A DNA stretch of 43,464 nt. Origin: CAZHDI01 sp964531285. Lineage in GTDB: Bacteria > Pseudomonadota > Alphaproteobacteria > JAJFIK01. The stretch's first letter is position 1. Every line of letters begins with the position of its first letter. The notes under the pieces were generated by a model. The model did no database searches. It was not told the DNA's origin and saw only the letters and a list, made by a program, of their open reading frames with translations. The DNA lies in contig CAZHDI010000020.1 of assembly GCA_964531285.1 (NCBI GenBank), forward strand, positions 1-43,464. Reading direction: 5' to 3'. Made by a program: the position numbers and the translations under genes. Of this stretch, positions 14,912-24,590 are shown piece by piece.

Positions 14912-17461
14912 TCACCGGCGGCCATCCGGACACGCCCGGGTTGCCGACACTTGAACCACAGATGCACGCGCCAGACTGACGCTCAAGGGCCGGTCCGTCA
15001 GGATACTGAGCGGCAGATCGGGAGCGATCCCGCCCATGCAGCGCAGTGGAATCGTGGCCGTCTGCCAGACGCGGCGCGGAGACTGGATCAACTGAGAGGT
15101 CCAGTCATAACGTCCGTTCAAGGTGACGATACCGGCGGGCGGCAGATCCACCCGATATTCAAGGCGCAAGGCCAGATCGTCACGGCCGGCCAAGTCCTGA
15201 ACCAGCCGGTGCCCGGTGACCGCGACGGCCGCCTCGCCCTGCCCGGTCCAGGCAAAGGCCGCGGCGCGAAGCCCGTCACTGCGGCGGAAGGGTTGCCCCA
15301 GCAAAGCGCTGTTCGTACTCGCCGCCTCGCCCGTGCCCAACGGTACTGGCTGACCGCCCATATTGGCCAGCATCACCTGCCAGTCATCCGCTCCCGGACC
15401 GAAAACAGGTTCCTCCGTCCACGGTCCGGCAGGCACCGGCGGCACGCCGCGCGGTTCGATTGCCGTGGGAATTGACGGAGCGGCCGCCGTCGCTGCCGGT
15501 GACGAGAAATCGAGACCATAGCCGCGGGCAAAGCGGTTGCCCCGTCTATCCTCGCGCGGCCAGGCGAACGGCAGGCGGCCCGTGAAGTCATAGCGCGGCG
15601 CGCCCGCATCCTGCGCAAGAAGCATATCGGCGATGCCCCCGCCTTCGGAGCCCGGGAGCCAGGCCGCCACGAAGGCGTCTGCGGCGTCGATCTCGGCGTC
15701 CATGGCGCGGGGCCGGCCCGACAGGAACACAGCCACGACCGGAATGCCGCGCCGTTTCAGCCGGCGGATAAGCGCAAGATCGTCCTTGCTGCCTGGCTGA
15801 TAGGCGAGGTCCTGAAGGTCCCCTTCAAACTCCGCATACGGCGTTTCACCGAATACGACGATCGCGGCATCGGTGCGGATTTCAGCCGTACCGTCAACGC
15901 TCAGAACCGCCCGGCCGCCGGCCCGGCGCGCGGCCGCCTCGATCCCCTCAAAGATGGTCTCGGCCTTGGGAAAGTGATCGCGCCGGTTGCCGGTACCCTG
16001 CCAGGACAAGGTCCACCCGCCGGTCTGACGGCTCATATCATGCGCGCCAGCCCCCGCGACCAGCACCGTCCCGCCGGCCCGAAGCGGCAGCACGCCATCA
16101 TTCTTGAGGAGCACCAGCGATTTGCGCACCGCCTCGCGCGCCAGCATACGGTGATCGGGCGCGCCCAGGAGGTCAAACCGGCCGGCAAGCGGGCGGCTCG
16201 ATGGCCGTCCCGCCTCGAACAAGCCGGACCGCAGCTTGACCCTCAGAATACGGCGCACCGCATCGTCCAGCCGGGCCATGGGCAGGGTGCCATTGCGCGC
16301 ATGACGCAACGTGGAGTCATAAAAACCGCGCCAGCTGTCGGGCGCCATGACCATATCCACACCGGCCAAGATGGTCTGCGGACAATCCGTATTCGTACAG
16401 CCCGGGATCTGTCCGTGGCCGTTCCAGTCGCCGACGACGAAGCCGTCAAAGCCGAATTGGCCCTTGAGCACATCCGTCAGAAGCCCGCGATGGCCATGCA
16501 GCTTGGCCCCCTGCCAACTGGAAAAGGACGCCATCACCGTTTGGGCGCCAGCCGGAAGAGCCGTCACATAGCCTGCGCCATGCACATCGCGCAGCACGGT
16601 TTCGCTGACCTGCGCATCGCCCTGGTCCTTGCCGCCAAACGTGCCCCCGTCGCCGAGAAAGTGCTTGGCCGTCGCGATCACCCGCGTCTCGCTCAAAAAG
16701 GCATCCGTCCCCAGACGGCCCTGAAGTCCCTCCACCATGGCCGTGCCATAGGCGGCAATCAGAGCGGGATCCGACGAATAGCTTTCGTAACTGCGGCCCC
16801 AGCGCAGATCCTGGGCCACCGCCAGGGTCGGTGCAAAGGTCCATTCCTGACCGGTGACACGCACCTCGCGGGCCGTGATCGTCCCGATGCGGCGGATCAT
16901 ATCCGGATCCCGCGCCGCGCCGAGGCCGATATTGTGCGGAAACAGCGTGGCGCCGACGATGTTGTTGTGACCGTGGACCGCATCGGTGCCCCACAGGATG
17001 GGGATCGTCTCACGTCCCGCCCAGCCGGCCTCATTGGCGTCGTAGAACGCGTCGGCAAGCGCCAGCCAGGCCCGCGCCGGGGCACGGTCGCCTTCGGGCG
17101 GTCCGGAGTCGCCGCCATTGAGCACCGAGCCCAGGCGATAGCGGCGCACATCGTCGGGCGTCACCGTCGACAGATCGGCCTGAATGATCTGGCCGACCTT
17201 GTCCTCGAGGGTCATGGCATCCATGAGCCGGGTGATGCGTGCTTCCAGCGCCGCGTTGCGGGGGATCGGCGCGGCCAGACGCGGCCAGCAAGACGCATCG
17301 ACCCGGGCCGTGCCGCCCGAGGGGCAGGTCTGCGCGTGAGCCGGGCCGGACGGTGCGGTCATGGCAGCAAAGCCGACACCGGCCGCGATGCCAAGGCAGG
17401 CCAAACGCCGAGCGAACGCCGCGCCGAAAATCGCCGACTGTTTACGATGGGTTCGCGCCAT
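14912..17461 (-). CDS. Glycoside hydrolase family 3 beta-glucosidase, secreted
   Basis: Predicted periplasmic or secreted exo-beta-glucosidase of 849 residues. A signal peptide (cleavage near AHAQ, residues 41-44) is followed by the GH3 TIM barrel. That barrel has ILWGTDAVHGHNNIVGAT (155-172), AKHFLGDGGTFGGKDQGD (265-282) and FVVGDWNGHGQ, where Asp345 is the expected nucleophile. The alpha/beta sandwich (LVAGAGAHDMSRQTGGWTL) comes next, then a C-terminal beta-rich domain of about 160 residues resembling the accessory domain of ExoP-like marine enzymes. AGAGGGGCGGAT precedes ATG 17461. It lies 74 bases downstream of the ZIP gene on the same strand; no functional link to it is obvious. Likely substrates are beta-glucans or cello-oligosaccharides (family inference). 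Confidence 0.93.
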   Translation of the reverse strand: MARTHRKQSAIFGAAFARRLACLGIAAGVGFAAMTAPSGPAHAQTCPSGGTARVDASCWPRLAAPIPRNAALEARITRLMDAMTLEDKVGQIIQADLSTVTPDDVRRYRLGSVLNGGDSGPPEGDRAPARAWLALADAFYDANEAGWAGRETIPILWGTDAVHGHNNIVGATLFPHNIGLGAARDPDMIRRIGTITAREVRVTGQEWTFAPTLAVAQDLRWGRSYESYSSDPALIAAYGTAMVEGLQGRLGTDAFLSETRVIATAKHFLGDGGTFGGKDQGDAQVSETVLRDVHGAGYVTALPAGAQTVMASFSSWQGAKLHGHRGLLTDVLKGQFGFDGFVVGDWNGHGQIPGCTNTDCPQTILAGVDMVMAPDSWRGFYDSTLRHARNGTLPMARLDDAVRRILRVKLRSGLFEAGRPSSRPLAGRFDLLGAPDHRMLAREAVRKSLVLLKNDGVLPLRAGGTVLVAGAGAHDMSRQTGGWTLSWQGTGNRRDHFPKAETIFEGIEAAARRAGGRAVLSVDGTAEIRTDAAIVVFGETPYAEFEGDLQDLAYQPGSKDDLALIRRLKRRGIPVVAVFLSGRPRAMDAEIDAADAFVAAWLPGSEGGGIADMLLAQDAGAPRYDFTGRLPFAWPREDRRGNRFARGYGLDFSSPAATAAAPSIPTAIEPRGVPPVPAGPWTEEPVFGPGADDWQVMLANMGGQPVPLGTGEAASTNSALLGQPFRRSDGLRAAAFAWTGQGEAAVAVTGHRLVQDLAGRDDLALRLEYRVDLPPAGIVTLNGRYDWTSQLIQSPRRVWQTATIPLRCMGGIAPDLPLSILTDRPLSVSLARASVVQVSATRACPDGRR

Positions 17462-17535
17462 ATCCGCCCCTCTCTCCTGGTCCTGGCCACAACGTCCCCC
17501 GCATCCCCTATACAGCGATTTGTCCTGACACCAGA

Positions 17536-18357
17536 TTACGGACTGGAATGGGTGTCCCCATGGCCGGGCCCTTCTTCGGTTTCAGGATGGTCATGCGGCC
17601 CGCCATGCTCGTGATCGTGCTGATGGCCATGAAACAGCATCGACGCGACGCCGATCAGCCCGCCCACAACCAGAGCCGGCCCCTTGCGGCGCAGCGGTTC
17701 GCCGCGCACATGGGGCAACAGATGGCTGGTCCCCATGAACAGAAGCACGCCCGCCGTGATGGCGAACAAGGCGCCGAGTGCGTCATCGCCAAGATCGTCC
17801 ACAAAAACACTTGCGGTGACGGCGCCGAGCGGTGTGGTCAGCCCGGCGCCGAGGACGGACAGCACAAACGCCGTGCGGTCGGTCACCCCGACCCGCTGCA
17901 ACAGGGTGAAGAGAATGATGCCCTCGGGCACTTCATGGAAAATCAGCCCCATGACCGTTGCCAGCCCGGTCTCGAAATCCACGGAAAACGTTACGGCATA
18001 GGCGATGCCGTCAACGAAGGAATGAAATGCGATGGCACAGAGCGGGACCAAGGCCAGACGCCACAGATCCTGCCGGCCGGACCGCCGGTTCATGGCCAGA
18101 ATCGCACTGTCGAGACTGAAGGCGACGACGAACCCGGCCAGCATCAGCAGCGGCGCGGCCGGCGTCGTCGCCAACGCTTCCGGCAACAAATGAAGGACGG
18201 CCACCGACATGAGCGCACCTGCCGCGAACGCGGTGAACCATCCGATATGACGGCGGGTCCATTCACGCCTTACGGCGACAAAGACAAGCCCGAGACCGGT
18301 GAAAACGGCGGCCATCAAGGCAAACAGGACAGCGGGAGGGATCGGGACGCCGGCCAT
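17536..18357 (-). CDS. ZIP-family divalent metal (probably zinc) transporter
   Basis: Inner-membrane metal importer of 273 residues with about seven to eight hydrophobic helices. The metal-site motifs of ZIP helices 4 and 5 are present: AFHSFVDGIAYAV (near 130) and LIFHEVPEGIILF (near 158). The C-terminal tail (HGHQHDHEHGGPHDHPETEE) is histidine-rich and probably binds metal; in most ZIPs such a stretch lies in the central loop, so its tail position is notable. GAGGAAA lies about 7 bases before ATG 18357. The gene diverges from a Zur-like regulator with a palindromic operator between them, which supports zinc uptake induced on zinc starvation. Confidence 0.9.
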   Translation of the reverse strand: MAGVPIPPAVLFALMAAVFTGLGLVFVAVRREWTRRHIGWFTAFAAGALMSVAVLHLLPEALATTPAAPLLMLAGFVVAFSLDSAILAMNRRSGRQDLWRLALVPLCAIAFHSFVDGIAYAVTFSVDFETGLATVMGLIFHEVPEGIILFTLLQRVGVTDRTAFVLSVLGAGLTTPLGAVTASVFVDDLGDDALGALFAITAGVLLFMGTSHLLPHVRGEPLRRKGPALVVGGLIGVASMLFHGHQHDHEHGGPHDHPETEEGPGHGDTHSSP

Positions 18358-18465
18358 CAGGCGGTTTCCTCATATCGAAAAGGGTGCGTACGGGCCGGCG
18401 AGGCGGTATCACTGCAGACGGATCGGCGCCACCATCATTGCCATGGCCGCCCCCCTAAGGTAAAC

Positions 18466-18483
18466 CGTATGCTATAACATACG
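18466..18483. promoter_or_regulatory. Zur-type operator between ZIP gene and regulator
   Basis: CGTATGCTATAACATACG: six-base arms CGTATG/CATACG are perfectly symmetric around an AT-rich centre, and the TATAAC core resembles alphaproteobacterial Zur boxes. It lies 35 bases before the regulator start and about 110 bases before the ZIP start, so one repressor dimer could control both genes. Confidence 0.75.
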
Positions 18484-18517
18484 CACTCACACTGACAAGC
18501 GATGAGGGAGCACCCCG

Positions 18518-18967
18518 TTGCCTGACAAACCGGACGCCGCCGCCAAGGCCGCCAGCCGCCGCACCGTTCCCAACCATGTTGCCGTTTATGAGGCCTTGAA
18601 ATCGGCCGACCAGCCGATGACGGCCTATGGGCTCATGGACACGCTGAGGTCCGCTGGCCGGTTCGCCCCGCCGACGGTCTATCGCGCGCTCAATCGGCTG
18701 ATCCGCGAGGGCCGCGCCCACCGCATCGAGAGCCTTAACGCCTTCGTCGCATGCACCCATAACGACACCCATGATGGTCCGGTCGTGTTCGCGATTTGCG
18801 ACGCATGCGGATTGACCAGTGAATTCAGCGACCCGGCCCTGGCCAAGGTTCTGTCCAATGCTGCTCGCAGCCATGCCTTTACGACCGACCGGGCCATGGT
18901 CGAGCTTCATGGCCGCTGCACGGGCTGTCAGGACACGACGCCGGAGGCCGGCGGCTCGGCCAACTGA
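18518..18967 (+). CDS. zur: Fur-family transcriptional regulator, Zur-like
   Basis: 149-residue metal-responsive repressor. The winged helix covers about residues 15-80, with APPTVYRALNRLIREGRAHRIES as the recognition region (motif shortened: PTVYRALNRL). The dimerisation/metal part has VACTHN, the structural-zinc pairs CDACG and CTGC, and His residues of the regulatory site. The start is TTG at 18518, with GAGGGAG 7 bases upstream; no suitable in-frame ATG exists, and rare TTG starts fit a low-level regulator. The palindrome just upstream suggests autoregulation. Zur is preferred over Fur or Mur because of the ZIP neighbour and operator sequence. Confidence 0.85.
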   Translation: MPDKPDAAAKAASRRTVPNHVAVYEALKSADQPMTAYGLMDTLRSAGRFAPPTVYRALNRLIREGRAHRIESLNAFVACTHNDTHDGPVVFAICDACGLTSEFSDPALAKVLSNAARSHAFTTDRAMVELHGRCTGCQDTTPEAGGSAN

Positions 18968-19007
18968 TGTGTGACCCCATGCGGCACCGGCTACGGGAGA
19001 CCCTGCC

Positions 19008-19952
19008 ATGATCCTTCGATTTCTCAGCACCGCCCTGATCGCGGCGGTCGTTGTATTCGGGCCCGCTGCGGCCATGGCCGAGCCGGTGCGGTTCGTTGTG
19101 TTCGGCGACACCCAAGACACCAGCCCGGACGGGCTCGCCAAGGTGCGCACCCTCACCGGCCGGATCAACCGCCTACAGCCGGATTTCACGGTCCATATCG
19201 GTGACATCAAAGGCGGGGGCCCGTGCTCGGACGCGTTTTTTGAAGACACGCGCGCGCTGCTGGCGCGAATCGACAGCCCGCTGGTTTATCTGCCGGGAGA
19301 TAATGAGTGGACGGACTGTCATATGCCATCGTTCGGCGGCAGCGATCCCATCGACCGCCTCGCCGCCCTGCGCCGGATCTTTTTCGCACCCGGCCTGAGC
19401 CTTGGCGCCGATCCGATGCCGCTGGCCCAGCAATGGAACGGCGCGGCGTCCGACCGCGCCTTTATCGAGAACGCCCGCTGGCGGCGCGGCGGCGTCCTGT
19501 TTGCGAGTTTCCATCTTGTGGGCAGCAACAACAATCTGCGTCAGGACCGGGCGGCCGTCGCTGAGCATTTCGAGCGGGACGAAGCCAATCTGGCATGGCT
19601 GGAGGCAAGCTTTGCACAGGCCCGGGCTCAGGATACCGGCGCGATGGTGCTGTTCTTCCACGCCAACCCGGCCTGGAACCAAAACTGGTGGCAACCCACC
19701 GGGTTCGACCGGTTCCGGACCGCACTGGTGGCTCAAGCGCGCCAATTCGCGCGGCCCGTGCTCGTGATCCATGGCGATACACACACGTTCCGCATCGACA
19801 AGCCCATCCGGGCCGATGGTCCGCCGGTGGACACGATCACGCGGCTGGAAGTCTTCGGACCGCCCGAGACCGGCGCCATCGAAGTCACCGTCGATCCGGA
19901 CGCGGAGCCGGTATTTGGCTTCCGTCCGTTCACGGTCACGACGCCGGACTGA
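19008..19952 (+). CDS. Periplasmic metallophosphoesterase (calcineurin-like)
   Basis: 314 residues. A signal peptide (cleavage near AAMAEP) is followed by a complete dimetal phosphoesterase core: FGDTQ (residue 33 region), HIGDIKGGG, LPGDNEWTDC, an FFHANP histidine and HGDTHTF at about 258. GGGAGA precedes ATG 19008. Homologues are poorly characterised secreted enzymes; the substrate may be a phosphoester or nucleotide, which cannot be told from sequence. It lies 40 bases after the Zur-like gene on the same strand, so co-transcription is possible, and is convergent with the large beta-helix gene 11 bases downstream. Confidence 0.88.
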   Translation: MILRFLSTALIAAVVVFGPAAAMAEPVRFVVFGDTQDTSPDGLAKVRTLTGRINRLQPDFTVHIGDIKGGGPCSDAFFEDTRALLARIDSPLVYLPGDNEWTDCHMPSFGGSDPIDRLAALRRIFFAPGLSLGADPMPLAQQWNGAASDRAFIENARWRRGGVLFASFHLVGSNNNLRQDRAAVAEHFERDEANLAWLEASFAQARAQDTGAMVLFFHANPAWNQNWWQPTGFDRFRTALVAQARQFARPVLVIHGDTHTFRIDKPIRADGPPVDTITRLEVFGPPETGAIEVTVDPDAEPVFGFRPFTVTTPD

Positions 19953-19963
19953 CCCATCAGGCC

Positions 19964-22900
19964 TCAGGCAAAACTGAAAATGTCGGCGGTATCGAATTCC
20001 GGCGGCAGGGCGTCAAGCGCGATCACATCAATCTCGGACTGCTCATAGGGCACACCATTGCCGTCCGACACCCGCGCGTAGAAGCCAAAATTCTCTGCCG
20101 TACCCGGCCAGACCTCATAGCTGCCTTCATCGGCGAACAGATAAAGATCACCGCTGCTTGATATCCGGGCCTGAGCGCCCCAAACCGACGCGATATCGAG
20201 CAAGCCCGCCTCACCCGGATCGAGGTCGATCCGCACGGCCCAGCCATCGACACGCTCGTCAATGAGACTGCCGACGCTGATCCGTTGAATAAAGGCGCCG
20301 CCTCTATCATCGACAGACGACTGAACAACCCCAACATCGCTGACAGGGGCCGGGACACCGTTGTCCGGGTCCAGATCGGTAAAGCTGAAGGCGAGATCGT
20401 TTTGATCAAAGCCCGTTCCGGTCACCTGGATAGTGAAATCGATCACCTCGCCAGCCACAAAGGTCCGCGTGTAGTCCTGCCCCACCGTCGAGAAGACGCC
20501 CGTTTCAGCATCGAAATCGACCGGCGCGCCGAAATCCATCACAAATCCATTTGTGAAGGACGCATCGGGATCGAGCAGATCGACATCCAGCGTGAGGGCC
20601 GTGACCTCCCCGTCCTCGATCAACTCCTCCGTAAGCCGCAGTTCGAAACGAGCGCTATAGCCGCTGCCCCAATCGAACAGACCGATATTGGTGACCAAAC
20701 CGTCAAGGCTTGACGACGCGCCCGCATCATCGTCGCGGATGGTGCCGGTCGCGGTCCCGTCGCCGATCGCCGCGCCGGTCGGGTTCGACAGCGTCACGGT
20801 GAGACTTTCATCACCCTCAACAACCGTATCCCCGATAATCGGCACACGAATTTTCTCATCGCTGCCGCCAGCATCGAAAATCAACGTGCCGGAGACCGGC
20901 GTGAAATCGCTCCCGGCCGAAGCCGTCGCGCCGTCGACGGTATATGTCACCGTCGAGGCTTCGCTGAGATCGCCGGTGCGGCGGACCGTGAAGACAAGAT
21001 CGGCCGCGCCCGCGTCGCCTTCATTGCGCCCGGCATCGTCGATGGCGATCACGGGCAACGGAACATCATCGTTCACAATCGTGCCGGACACCTGATTGAC
21101 CGTCAGGGTCGCATCGGCCGGATTGCTCAGCACCAGGAAGACGGTCTCGTCTGCCTCGAAATCCGTGTCCGACAGAATGTCGATGGTGACCGTGCGCGAT
21201 GCCTCACCCGGCGCGAATGTGACCGTTTCGGACCAGGCGGCATAATCCGTCCCCGCCTCGGCGGTGCCGTCCGCCGTGGCCACATCGACGCGGCTGGTCC
21301 GGTCCAGATCACCGGTGCGGGTCAGCGTGAAGGTCAGGCTCGTCGAGCCGGTATCGCCTTCCTCAACCACCGCGCCGGTAACGGCAATCTGAGGCGGCGG
21401 CAGATCGTCATTGTCGATGGTCGCCGTGGCCGTGCCATCGATGATCACCGCATTGTTTGGGGCCGAGAGCACCAAGCCGAAGGTCTCATCGGTCTCGAAT
21501 TCGGTATCGCCGAAGACATCGACCGTCACGGTGCGGACCGATTGACCTGTACCGAATGAGACGACGCCATTAGCGGCTGCAAAGTCCGATCCCGCGACCG
21601 CGGTCCCACCGACCGTCGCATAGGCAACCGTGCTCACCCCGGTCGTGTCGCCGGTCCGGGTGAGCGTGAAGGTCAAGCTGGTCGTGCCGCTGTTGCCTTC
21701 CGACACCATGGCATCGGCCACCGAAATCTGCGATGGCGGCTGATCGTCATTGAGGATGGTACCGCGCCCGGTGTCCGTTCCGATGGTCGTGCCGACCGGA
21801 TTGGACAGCACCACCGCGAAGGTCTCATCCGCTTCGAAGACCTCATCGCCCAGAAGATCGACGGTGATGGTCCGGCTGGTCTCGCCAGGATTGAAATCAA
21901 GACGGCCTTGAGCCGTCATGAAATCCTGCCCGGCCACTGCGCTTTCGCTCTGGGTCGCGAAATCCACCGACGACGCGGCCGTCAGATCGCCGGTTCGCGT
22001 AACGGTGAAGGTCACCGTTCCGCCCGGACCATCACCTTCCGCCGCACTGGCCCCGGAAATGGCCACCGCCGTATCCGGATCAAACACCGTATCGGGATCG
22101 ACAAAGGCAAAATCCGACGGGTCGAACGGTGCGCCGGATCGGTCGGAGACCCGGGCGAAAAAGCCGAAATTCTCGGGATATCCCGGCGCGACTTCAGCCG
22201 TGTCGCCCGTCGGGGTGAAGACCAGATCGCCGCTGTCGAGGACGGTGACCTCGGCGCCCCAAACCGACGCAATATCCAAAAGGTCCGCTTCGCCGGGATC
22301 GAGATCGATCGTCAAGGCCCAGTTGCGGACCATGTCGTCGGTATCGTTCACCACACTGACACGTTGGATGAACCAACCGCCCGTGTCCTCTATCGACGCA
22401 TTGAACGAAAGGGCAGCGACCGGATCGAAAATCAGATCATCGTCAATTGGCGGCGGATCGCCGGCATCGGCGTCCTCGTAAGACATCTGCGTGCCGGGCG
22501 TGGCCACAATGCCCGGGACATCATCCAGGCTGTCGAAGATGACAAAATCGCTGGCCGAGAAATCGGTCGGTACAAGGCCCAGAAAGGTCACCTGATGCCC
22601 CAGACCAAGCGGCAGAACGGCATGCCCGTTCGCGTCCACGGTCAAGCGGGCCAGCACATCGTCAGCTGACAGAAGACCATTGCCATTGGCATCCGCCAGA
22701 AGATGCAGACGATCCTCACCCGGCGTGAAATCACCGATCACATCCTGACCGCCAGCGCCGAGAATATAGATATCGTCGAACGTACCCGGATCGGTCGCGC
22801 CGCTATAGACGAGGTCATTGCCCAGCCCCAGCACGATGATGTCATTCTCGCTGTAGGTCCGGATGACCGCGCCATTATGGCTGGCATGGACGATATCGGG

Positions 22901-24208
22901 CCGCCCGCTGGAAAATCCGTCCACGCTGTAGCCCGGATCGTTCCCCGTGATCTGCTGCGGCGTATAGTTCGGGATCCGCCCATCGGCGGCGGCATCGAGC
23001 GTCTCGAAAACCACCAGATTCTGATCGATATTGGCGGGATCGCGATAATCGACAGCCGGGAATCCGTAATCATCGTTCTGGCCGAGATCCATCGTCTCGA
23101 CAAAGATGAAGTTGCCGTAATCCGGCCCGCCATGGAAATCCATATTAGAGCTGGCATTGGCGACATGGATCGTATTGAACCCGCTGGAGCCGAACTCGCG
23201 GAACAGGACACCGTGGCGGATCGGGCCGCTCAGATCGACATCCTCGAACGTGCTGTAATAGGTGCGCTCCAGTTCGATGGCGTAACCATTGCCGCCGCCG
23301 CCCATGTTCTGGACGCCGTCGACCGCGAGGCCATCCGTATAGGTCTCAAGATTTGTCGCAAACAAAAAGCCGTTCGATCCGGCATTGCGTATCGTGACAT
23401 CCGAGATATTCGCTTCATGCGTATAACTCACGACCATGGCCTTGGTGCCCTGGGTCACGAGAAAGTCCGTATAGTCCGTGTTGTGATTATGGCGCCGGTA
23501 CTGATCGACCGGATTTTCCGGCTCGCCGTAATCGATCGTCAAATCGCTGATCGTCAAATTGTCCAGAAGGTCGGTCACCCGCACGCTCGCGCCGGCTTCG
23601 GCCGCAAAGCCGAGGCCATGCTTGAGCGTAACCTCATTAGTGTCGTGATCGACCGATGCGATCTCGGCGAGCCCGCCGAGATAGTTGTCGTTGCCGATCA
23701 GGTTCTCGGTCGTCTCCTGCGAGACTTCGACGAATTTGCCGGCTTCGAAACCGAAGGTTGAAGCCACGCGGATCGTCGTCGCGCCGGTGTTCTGAGATTG
23801 GATCAGCTGCGTGTTGGCGATCGCATCGCCGTCATCGAGGCGGAACCATTCCGGGCTGCGGATTTCCCACTCGGGGCGCACGACGAAGACATGATCGACC
23901 GCATCCGTGAACACCGGCTTCAGGATCGACGCATCGGCATCGGCGCCGCGGATCGTGATGTCGCCGCGGGTCACCTCAATGGCTTGGTCGATCTCGTGCA
24001 CGCCGGCTGCGAACTCGACCACGGCGCCTGACGGCGCAGTGGCAATCAGATCGTTGATCGCCGCGACCGACGTACCGGTTTCAATGACGATGACGGGACC
24101 ATCATGGGCAGCATCGATGGCCCGGTCGCGCCCGTCGGTCAGCGCGCCGCGAAAATAATCCGGATCGACCCCGCCCCAATTATGGTCGGACGTCTTATAC
24201 GAACTCAT
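19964..24208 (-). CDS. Large secreted beta-helix / Calx-beta multidomain protein
   Basis: 1414 residues from ATG 24208 (AGGGA about 5 bases upstream). Very acidic, almost Cys-free, without an N-terminal signal peptide, a profile typical of type I secretion. Parts in order: right-handed beta-helix of the pectate-lyase/epimerase superfamily (about 40-445); an RTX-like glycine/aspartate segment, GLGNDLVYSG to GAGGQDVIGDF (about 460-495); an EF-hand-like loop DANGNGLLSADD (about 506); and module A (about 605-700), beta-sandwich-like, with two Trp and a NFGFFARVSD end, reminiscent of CBM2. Four Calx-beta repeats follow (about 713-1142), each with an Asp-rich E-DETF segment and a IxNDD linker, then a divergent sandwich (about 1143-1270) and module B, a clear duplicate of module A, at the C-terminus. 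Probably a calcium-dependent extracellular polysaccharide-active or adhesive protein; no catalytic residues identified. Confidence 0.8.
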   Translation of the reverse strand: MSSYKTSDHNWGGVDPDYFRGALTDGRDRAIDAAHDGPVIVIETGTSVAAINDLIATAPSGAVVEFAAGVHEIDQAIEVTRGDITIRGADADASILKPVFTDAVDHVFVVRPEWEIRSPEWFRLDDGDAIANTQLIQSQNTGATTIRVASTFGFEAGKFVEVSQETTENLIGNDNYLGGLAEIASVDHDTNEVTLKHGLGFAAEAGASVRVTDLLDNLTISDLTIDYGEPENPVDQYRRHNHNTDYTDFLVTQGTKAMVVSYTHEANISDVTIRNAGSNGFLFATNLETYTDGLAVDGVQNMGGGGNGYAIELERTYYSTFEDVDLSGPIRHGVLFREFGSSGFNTIHVANASSNMDFHGGPDYGNFIFVETMDLGQNDDYGFPAVDYRDPANIDQNLVVFETLDAAADGRIPNYTPQQITGNDPGYSVDGFSSGRPDIVHASHNGAVIRTYSENDIIVLGLGNDLVYSGATDPGTFDDIYILGAGGQDVIGDFTPGEDRLHLLADANGNGLLSADDVLARLTVDANGHAVLPLGLGHQVTFLGLVPTDFSASDFVIFDSLDDVPGIVATPGTQMSYEDADAGDPPPIDDDLIFDPVAALSFNASIEDTGGWFIQRVSVVNDTDDMVRNWALTIDLDPGEADLLDIASVWGAEVTVLDSGDLVFTPTGDTAEVAPGYPENFGFFARVSDRSGAPFDPSDFAFVDPDTVFDPDTAVAISGASAAEGDGPGGTVTFTVTRTGDLTAASSVDFATQSESAVAGQDFMTAQGRLDFNPGETSRTITVDLLGDEVFEADETFAVVLSNPVGTTIGTDTGRGTILNDDQPPSQISVADAMVSEGNSGTTSLTFTLTRTGDTTGVSTVAYATVGGTAVAGSDFAAANGVVSFGTGQSVRTVTVDVFGDTEFETDETFGLVLSAPNNAVIIDGTATATIDNDDLPPPQIAVTGAVVEEGDTGSTSLTFTLTRTGDLDRTSRVDVATADGTAEAGTDYAAWSETVTFAPGEASRTVTIDILSDTDFEADETVFLVLSNPADATLTVNQVSGTIVNDDVPLPVIAIDDAGRNEGDAGAADLVFTVRRTGDLSEASTVTYTVDGATASAGSDFTPVSGTLIFDAGGSDEKIRVPIIGDTVVEGDESLTVTLSNPTGAAIGDGTATGTIRDDDAGASSSLDGLVTNIGLFDWGSGYSARFELRLTEELIEDGEVTALTLDVDLLDPDASFTNGFVMDFGAPVDFDAETGVFSTVGQDYTRTFVAGEVIDFTIQVTGTGFDQNDLAFSFTDLDPDNGVPAPVSDVGVVQSSVDDRGGAFIQRISVGSLIDERVDGWAVRIDLDPGEAGLLDIASVWGAQARISSSGDLYLFADEGSYEVWPGTAENFGFYARVSDGNGVPYEQSEIDVIALDALPPEFDTADIFSFA

Positions 24209-24518
24209 CACAATCCCTGTGTAGCCCTGCCCAAGTGCCGGATCCACCCGCCGCGCACGACGGAAATTGCTGTTGGAGCAAGTGGATATCGGATTTTGAG
24301 AGTGCCCGGTCCCAGCGACTCCATCATAGCAGTTTTGCCCCCCGCCTGCACACTAAACAAACCCGTAACACCAGCGGTCAGGCGTGTGGCGTGCGTCGCC
24401 TGCCTGGTGGTTGGATGCCTGAATTCAACCTAATCGACAAAAAGCGGGATCGGTGCAACCCAGATCCTGGCGATCCGCAAATTGCCGGGCATTCGAGTCA
24501 ACAAGAAGCGCATTGTCG
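24209..24518. other. Divergent intergenic region, no gene seen
   Basis: About 310 bases between the beta-helix gene (leftward) and the promoter of the DUF900-type gene (rightward). Open frames here are short and lack ribosome sites. GC is locally lower, as expected for promoter DNA, but no clear operator, repeat or RNA was recognised. Confidence 0.5.
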
Positions 24519-24540
24519 TTAGACCGGAGGCCTGTACACT
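24513..24540 (+). promoter_or_regulatory. Sigma-70-like promoter before the hydrolase gene
   Basis: TTGTCG (24513-24518), 16-base spacer, TACACT (24535-24540). Start of transcription would be near 24547, some 45 bases before ATG 24591. Three or four matches in each hexamer and good spacing make it plausible. Confidence 0.5.
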
Positions 24541-24590
24541 CGCTTCAGGAGAGCGGCTTGGAGTGTCGCGGCAAGCGAGGGGAAAGCACG

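Noticed and set aside
15974..17614. 546-codon plus-strand frame opposite the GH3 gene
   Set aside because: Lies antisense to a clear GH3 with signal peptide and catalytic motifs; no coding signature of its own.
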